This document shows, piece by piece, positions 6,519 through 7,697 of a stretch of DNA of 7,697 nucleotides (within the stretch, counting starts at the first letter, position 1; each line of letters starts with the position of its first letter). The DNA lies in NCBI GenBank assembly GCA_028717025.1, contig JAQUOR010000077.1:1-7697 (forward strand), in the 5' to 3' direction. The notes beneath the pieces were generated by a model. That model had not been told where the DNA came from, ran no database searches, and was given only the letters and a program-made list of their open reading frames with translations. The position numbers were made by a program, and so were the translations under genes. The stretch comes from Candidatus Omnitrophota bacterium (GTDB lineage Bacteria > Omnitrophota > Gorgyraeia > Duberdicusellales > 4484-171).

Positions 6519-6692
6519 ATGAAAAAAACGTGTTTTCTTCTTGTTGTATTTATGGCATTACTTTCTTTATCCGGCTGCGCCACAGTAAGTAATACATCGG
6601 AAGGTTTAGGCAAAGGCGTTTCGGAAGATTTAAAAAATACCTGCAACAACGTAAAGCGCTTTGACGCCTGGTTACGCGACAAAGCCTGGTAG
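6519..6692 (+). CDS. Small lipoprotein of unknown function
   Basis: This 57-residue protein has a classic lipoprotein signal: basic MKK, a hydrophobic core (CFLLVVFMALL) and a lipobox LSGC with the lipidated Cys at residue 20. The mature part is only 38 residues and begins ATVSNTSEGLGKGVSED. It continues with a likely amphipathic helix and ends in FDAWLRDKAW. It should sit in the inner or outer membrane facing the periplasm; Ala at +2 does not signal inner-membrane retention. The size and the Gly/Ser-rich start recall entericidin-like small lipoproteins, but I cannot assign it to that family. AAGGAGG lies just upstream. The stop is TAG, the only TAG among the complete genes here, and the same frame stays open for another 68 codons. 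Function unknown. Confidence 0.85.
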   Translation: MKKTCFLLVVFMALLSLSGCATVSNTSEGLGKGVSEDLKNTCNNVKRFDAWLRDKAW

Positions 6693-6895
6693 ACGACTGA
6701 AGGGCTACTGCCCGGAAGGAATGCCGGAACATACCTTGTGAGTTATATAGATGGTGAAGGCCGGCTGGAGGACTCCTGTCCGGAAAAAGTGCGAAATATT
6801 CCTCAGCGTATTATTACGGTAATTTTTGCGTTTTCATCAAACTATTCCTGCTGTTTGACTTTCCGCATTATCCCCGCTTGTAAGCATTTTAAGCC
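6693..6895 (+). other. Non-coding gap with CCGG-rich potential structure
   Basis: No convincing gene was found in this stretch. Its first 95 bases are GC-rich and hold CCGG four times (6712, 6724, 6761, 6780), three of them as CCGGAA. Because CCGG is self-complementary, these can pair in several ways. GGGC-TACT-GCCC (6702-6713) is a clean small hairpin. CCGG (6761-6764) can pair with CCGG (6780-6783) around GGAGGACTCC. From about 6786 the sequence becomes AT-rich. It may be a 3' untranslated region, a small RNA or decayed sequence. I recognise no known RNA family. Confidence 0.3.
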
Positions 6896-6923
6896 TTGAC
6901 CTAAATTTTGTTGGTAGTATTAT
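6896..6923 (+). promoter_or_regulatory. Sigma70-type promoter of the CX3C protein gene
   Basis: TTGACC (6896-6901) and TATTAT (6918-6923) are separated by 16 bp in an AT-rich stretch, so transcription should start near 6930. A second TATTAT at 6921 would give a 19-bp spacer and fits less well. The leader would be about 50 nt and holds TATCG (6931-6935) complementary to CGATA (6952-6956). This makes the following genes a separate transcription unit from gltX. Confidence 0.65.
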
Positions 6924-6967
6924 TATTTTATATCGTTGAAGAGCCTCTATCCGATACAGGAAATAAA

Positions 6968-6973
6968 AGGAGG
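6968..6973 (+). promoter_or_regulatory. Ribosome binding site of the CX3C protein gene
   Basis: A perfect AGGAGG, inside AAGGAGGG, lies 5 nt before the ATG at 6979 and decides the start. Confidence 0.85.
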
Positions 6974-6978
6974 GACTC

Positions 6979-7383
6979 ATGAAACTTTTTATTTTTGCCT
7001 GCGCGGTATCTTTATTGCTGCAAATAAACGTAGTGGCCGAAGATTACAATGAAGCGTGTAAAAAAGAATGCGGCTTTATGACAAAGGACTGTCAGGCGTA
7101 TACGGAATGCCGGGTCGCTTATTCAACCTGCCTGGAAAGTTGCATGCAACGCCATGTGTGGGAAAAAGTAGCAACGTCTTTGGATAAATTAGGTGTCGTA
7201 CTTGATAAACACGCCAAGGAAGAAGTCAAACAGAACGAAGCCATCGAAGAGTTACAGAAATCATATTCTTCTGTGCCGCTTATTACCGAAACAACCGTTG
7301 ATCAAACCTCTGTCAGTCAGACCGCTCCTGCGCAGCCGGAAAAAACAGAAGATGCATCGGGAAGCTTTAACATGACGTACTAA
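6979..7383 (+). CDS. Exported cysteine-patterned (twin CX3C) protein of unknown function
   Basis: This 134-residue protein has a cleavable signal peptide. MK is followed by a hydrophobic core and a likely cut after VVA at residue 20. The mature part has six cysteines, C27-x3-C31-x6-C38-x5-C44-x6-C51-x3-C55, so two CX3C pairs flank two single cysteines. This spacing suits a disulfide-stapled helical hairpin, reminiscent of CHCH-type proteins, though no homology is claimed. Residues about 62-95 are charged with spaced hydrophobics (SLDKLGVVLDKHAKEE), a probable coiled coil. The last 38 residues are a Thr/Ser/Pro/Gln-rich, probably disordered tail. There is no lipobox, so a soluble periplasmic or secreted location is likely. 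It has its own promoter and a strong ribosome binding site. A role in metal binding or envelope structure is possible but unproven. Confidence 0.85.
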   Translation: MKLFIFACAVSLLLQINVVAEDYNEACKKECGFMTKDCQAYTECRVAYSTCLESCMQRHVWEKVATSLDKLGVVLDKHAKEEVKQNEAIEELQKSYSSVPLITETTVDQTSVSQTAPAQPEKTEDASGSFNMTY

Positions 7384-7403
7384 AAAGCTACTCAGGAAAG
7401 CAT

Positions 7404-7697
7404 ATGCTAGAGCCTTTGGCTTTACAGCTTATCGCCTTAAGTTTGTACCTCCTGTGCATGGGCTTTTGTTTCTGTGACGGTTTTAAAATGCATACAGGCA
7501 GGAAACTTATCTGGTTTGGAACCTTTGCCGCAATAAGCATTTATACATTTAACGCCTTGCATGAATTCAATTTAGCGCTTATCCTTCCCGTACCGTCTCT
7601 TCTGGCAATACTTCTTGCCAGTTTCGAAAGACGTAAGGCAATCTTAAAAGAAGCTCAACAAATAACGGCGCGCCGGAAGGAGCGCGAAAAAAAAGCA
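7404..7697 (+). CDS. N-terminal part of an unknown three-helix membrane protein (runs off right edge)
   Basis: An ATG at 7404, with AGGAA 5 nt upstream (7394-7398), opens a frame of 98 codons with no stop before the window ends. Three hydrophobic segments are visible at about residues 5-24 (with the cysteine-rich LLCMGFCFC), 34-50 and 56-74. A strongly charged, helical, Lys/Arg/Glu-rich stretch follows (FERRKAILKEAQ and beyond). By the positive-inside rule, the basic loop at residues 28-35 and the basic tail would be on the same side only with an even number of spans between them, which fits segments 2 and 3. It starts 20 nt after the CX3C protein gene and is probably co-transcribed with it. 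Family not recognised. Confidence 0.75.
   Translation, partial: MLEPLALQLIALSLYLLCMGFCFCDGFKMHTGRKLIWFGTFAAISIYTFNALHEFNLALILPVPSLLAILLASFERRKAILKEAQQITARRKEREKKA

Noticed and set aside
6706..6727. Resemblance of CCCGGAAGGAA to the apical loop of SRP RNA
   Set aside because: The GGAA tetraloop with CC/GG closure is present, but the conserved internal loop (CAGG on one side, AGCAG on the other) is missing and no long flanking stem is seen.
6550..6732. Minus-strand 60-residue open frame across the lipoprotein gene
   Set aside because: It lies antisense to a well-supported lipoprotein gene and shows no start signal or recognisable motif.
6751..6822. A 23-residue frame starting at ATG 6751
   Set aside because: It has no ribosome binding site, no signal or domain, and is of a length expected by chance.
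6805..6833. Possible intrinsic terminator, ATTA-CGG-TAAT followed by TTTTT
   Set aside because: The stem is only four A-T pairs and would be too unstable; an alternative CGTA/TACG stem is equally short.

Overview
The window looks like a chromosome segment from an anaerobic, Gram-negative-type bacterium. Four things point that way: a complete ferredoxin-dependent 2-oxoacid oxidoreductase, the non-mevalonate isoprenoid enzyme DXS, a lipobox lipoprotein, and an exported cysteine-patterned protein. Shine-Dalgarno sites (AGGAGG type) are clear at most genes. The gene content and the divergent DXS and GluRS sequences would fit an uncultured phylum such as Omnitrophota. That placement is inference, because no taxonomic marker is present.

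Positions 1-236: the start of a minus-strand gene with an N-terminal membrane segment runs off the left edge. It diverges from the main rightward gene block across a gap of about 54 bp.

Positions 237-6476: a tightly packed rightward operon of seven genes. A small PilZ-domain protein overlaps dxs by 4 nt. dxs overlaps a 2x[4Fe-4S] ferredoxin subunit by 19 nt. Then come the alpha (VorB/KorA type), beta and gamma subunits of one 2-oxoacid:ferredoxin oxidoreductase, followed 3 nt later by gltX. The internal gaps are 34 nt before the alpha gene and 92 nt before the gamma gene. The second gap holds a striking inverted array of 8-bp units. The operon combines two thiamin-diphosphate enzymes that use 2-oxoacids (DXS and the oxidoreductase), tRNA-Glu charging and a possible c-di-GMP sensor. 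The oxidoreductase delivers reduced ferredoxin, which could feed the late, iron-sulfur steps of the DXS pathway; that link is inference.

Positions 6477-7697: a run of small envelope genes. A 57-residue lipoprotein sits behind a leader that can fold so as to mask its ribosome binding site. A 286-nt gap follows, with CCGG-rich potential structure and then a good sigma70-type promoter. Next are an exported protein with a paired CX3C cysteine pattern and a coiled-coil-like region, and the start of a three-helix membrane protein that runs off the right edge.

No rRNA, tRNA, CRISPR array, insertion sequence or phage gene was recognised. The most unusual elements are the octamer array before the gamma-subunit gene, the GluRS that lacks the zinc-binding insert, and the CX3C protein.
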